Of a stretch of DNA of 64,000 bases, positions 63,303 to 64,000 are shown piece by piece. A program made the position numbers and the translations under genes. This DNA is from Prosthecobacter fusiformis. GTDB taxonomy: Bacteria > Verrucomicrobiota > Verrucomicrobiia > Verrucomicrobiales > Verrucomicrobiaceae. The DNA is taken from positions 186,001-250,000 of the forward strand of contig NZ_SOCA01000004.1 in NCBI RefSeq assembly GCF_004364345.1, in the 5' to 3' direction. The stretch's first letter is position 1. The number at the start of each line of letters is the position of its first letter. The notes beneath the pieces are model-generated. The model searched no databases. It was given only the letters and a program-made list of their open reading frames with translations, and was not told the DNA's origin.

Positions 63303-64000
63303 TTAACTCTGTGCTGGAGGCTGCGGGGCAGCGTGATCGTCATGGTGATCATCGTGATGCTCCTCATGCTCATCATGCTTGTCCTCACGCGGGTCATGCT
63401 CACCCTGGTGCATGTCCTTCTCTTCAGTCACACCCTTCAGGTGGGTCTTGAATTTACGATGGCGCTGACGTTCAGGCAGCGGGCTCATCTGCATGTTGAT
63501 GTTACGACCGGCCATCTTGGGCTCCTGGTCGGCATGTCCCATGGTCAGAAGGTCGTTTTTGATCTTGGCGGCCAGGGCATGGCCCAGTTCCTGGTGGGCC
63601 ATTTGACGGCCACGGAACTGAAGCTGGATGCGGACCTTGTGCCCTTCAGCCAAAAAGTCTTCCGCGTGCACGATCTTTATCAGGTAATCATGCGGATCAA
63701 TGCCGATGCGGAATTTAAGCTCCTTCAGCTTGCCACCCTTTTGATGTTTGTGAGCTTCCTTCTTATGCTTTTCCTGGATGTACTTATACTTGCCGTAATC
63801 CACGATTTTGCACACCGGAGGCTCAGCACTGGAGGCCACTTCCACGAGGTCAAGCCCGCGCTCCTTGGCCATGCGCAGCGCCTGCTGCGTTGGCAGCACA
63901 CCATACTGCTGGTTGGTAATGCCATCGACCACTCGCACCTTCGGCGCGCGGATACGCTCATTCACCCGGGTCTGGTCAGCATAACGGCTGTTATTGCGCT
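63303..64000 (-). CDS. infC: Translation initiation factor IF-3, 5' end beyond window
   Basis: The frame is open to the right edge, so the true start is outside. The codon at 63963-63965 is GTG within VNERIRAPKVRVVDG, preceded in frame by RNNSRYADQTR. The IF-3 N-domain (QQALRMAKERGLDLVEVASS, CKIVDYGKYKYIQEKHKKEA) and C-domain (KELKFRIGIDPHDYLIKIVH, FRGRQMAHQELGHALAAKI) are complete. After the usual end a ~40-residue His/Asp/Glu-rich tail follows (EHDPREDKHDEHEEHHDDHH). IF-3 checks initiator tRNA and start codon on the 30S subunit. It is not followed by rpmI-rplT here. Confidence 0.95.
   Translation of the reverse strand, partial: RNNSRYADQTRVNERIRAPKVRVVDGITNQQYGVLPTQQALRMAKERGLDLVEVASSAEPPVCKIVDYGKYKYIQEKHKKEAHKHQKGGKLKELKFRIGIDPHDYLIKIVHAEDFLAEGHKVRIQLQFRGRQMAHQELGHALAAKIKNDLLTMGHADQEPKMAGRNINMQMSPLPERQRHRKFKTHLKGVTEEKDMHQGEHDPREDKHDEHEEHHDDHHDDHAAPQPPAQS

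Overview
The window looks like a chromosomal segment of a verrucomicrobial bacterium, probably close to Prosthecobacter or Verrucomicrobium. This rests on gene content rather than a marker gene: a chromosomal Ysc-type type III secretion system (T3SS), a very large Ser/Thr kinase with WD40-like repeats, an ELWxxDGT-repeat exported protein, GTP-dependent PEPCK, DUF5069 and VC0807-family proteins, and a translation initiation factor IF-3 with a long charged tail. No rRNA, tRNA, CRISPR array or insertion sequence was seen.

Positions 1-24400 are a T3SS locus. On the minus strand, in transcription order from 17804 to 38, the genes are: a large secreted-type protein, LcrG-like, LcrV-like, LcrH/SycD chaperone, YopB-like and YopD-like translocators, YopN, TyeA, SycN, YscX-like, YscY-like, SctV, YscB-like, SctC, SctD, YscE-like, SctF (needle), YscG-like and SctI (inner rod). 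This combines, on one strand, the contents of two Yersinia gene blocks (yopN-tyeA-sycN-yscX-yscY-yscV-lcrR-lcrG-V-H-yopB-D and yscB-C-D-E-F-G-H-I), with yscH absent. The remaining parts (SctJ, K, L, N, Q, R, S, T, U) are not here and would be expected left of position 1. An LcrR-like gene lies at 17911-18402 on the other strand.

Positions 18409-24408 are an effector island. Two CesT-type chaperone genes lead into a 616-residue protein whose second half carries all recognisable catalytic motifs of the edema factor/ExoY family of host-activated nucleotidyl cyclases. Divergently, a third CesT-type chaperone gene precedes an 837-residue protein with a C-terminal protein kinase domain. The pairing with dedicated chaperones strongly suggests that both are injected effectors acting in a eukaryotic host or predator cell. 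A small membrane protein, a TPR-glycosyltransferase and a membrane-anchored kinase with WD40-like repeats follow (24445-30090).

From 30 kb to 64 kb the content is mostly ordinary chromosome: comM, a low-GC orphan gene, a spermidine-synthase-like membrane fusion, parB, acnA with a clear terminator, a frameshifted nucleotidyltransferase, a fused ABC transporter, pckG, lysC, a giant ELWxxDGT exported protein, a nitrilase-family amidase, a porin followed by a nitrate/sulfonate-type ABC importer, a LysM cell-wall protein, GNAT, a lipoprotein, VC0807 and DUF5069 proteins, a SLC13 carrier, a birA-CDF-HAD gene set with overlapping stops and starts, and infC running off the right edge. Two copies of a decayed ~118-bp repeat lie in intergenic spaces at 31.7 and 44.8 kb.
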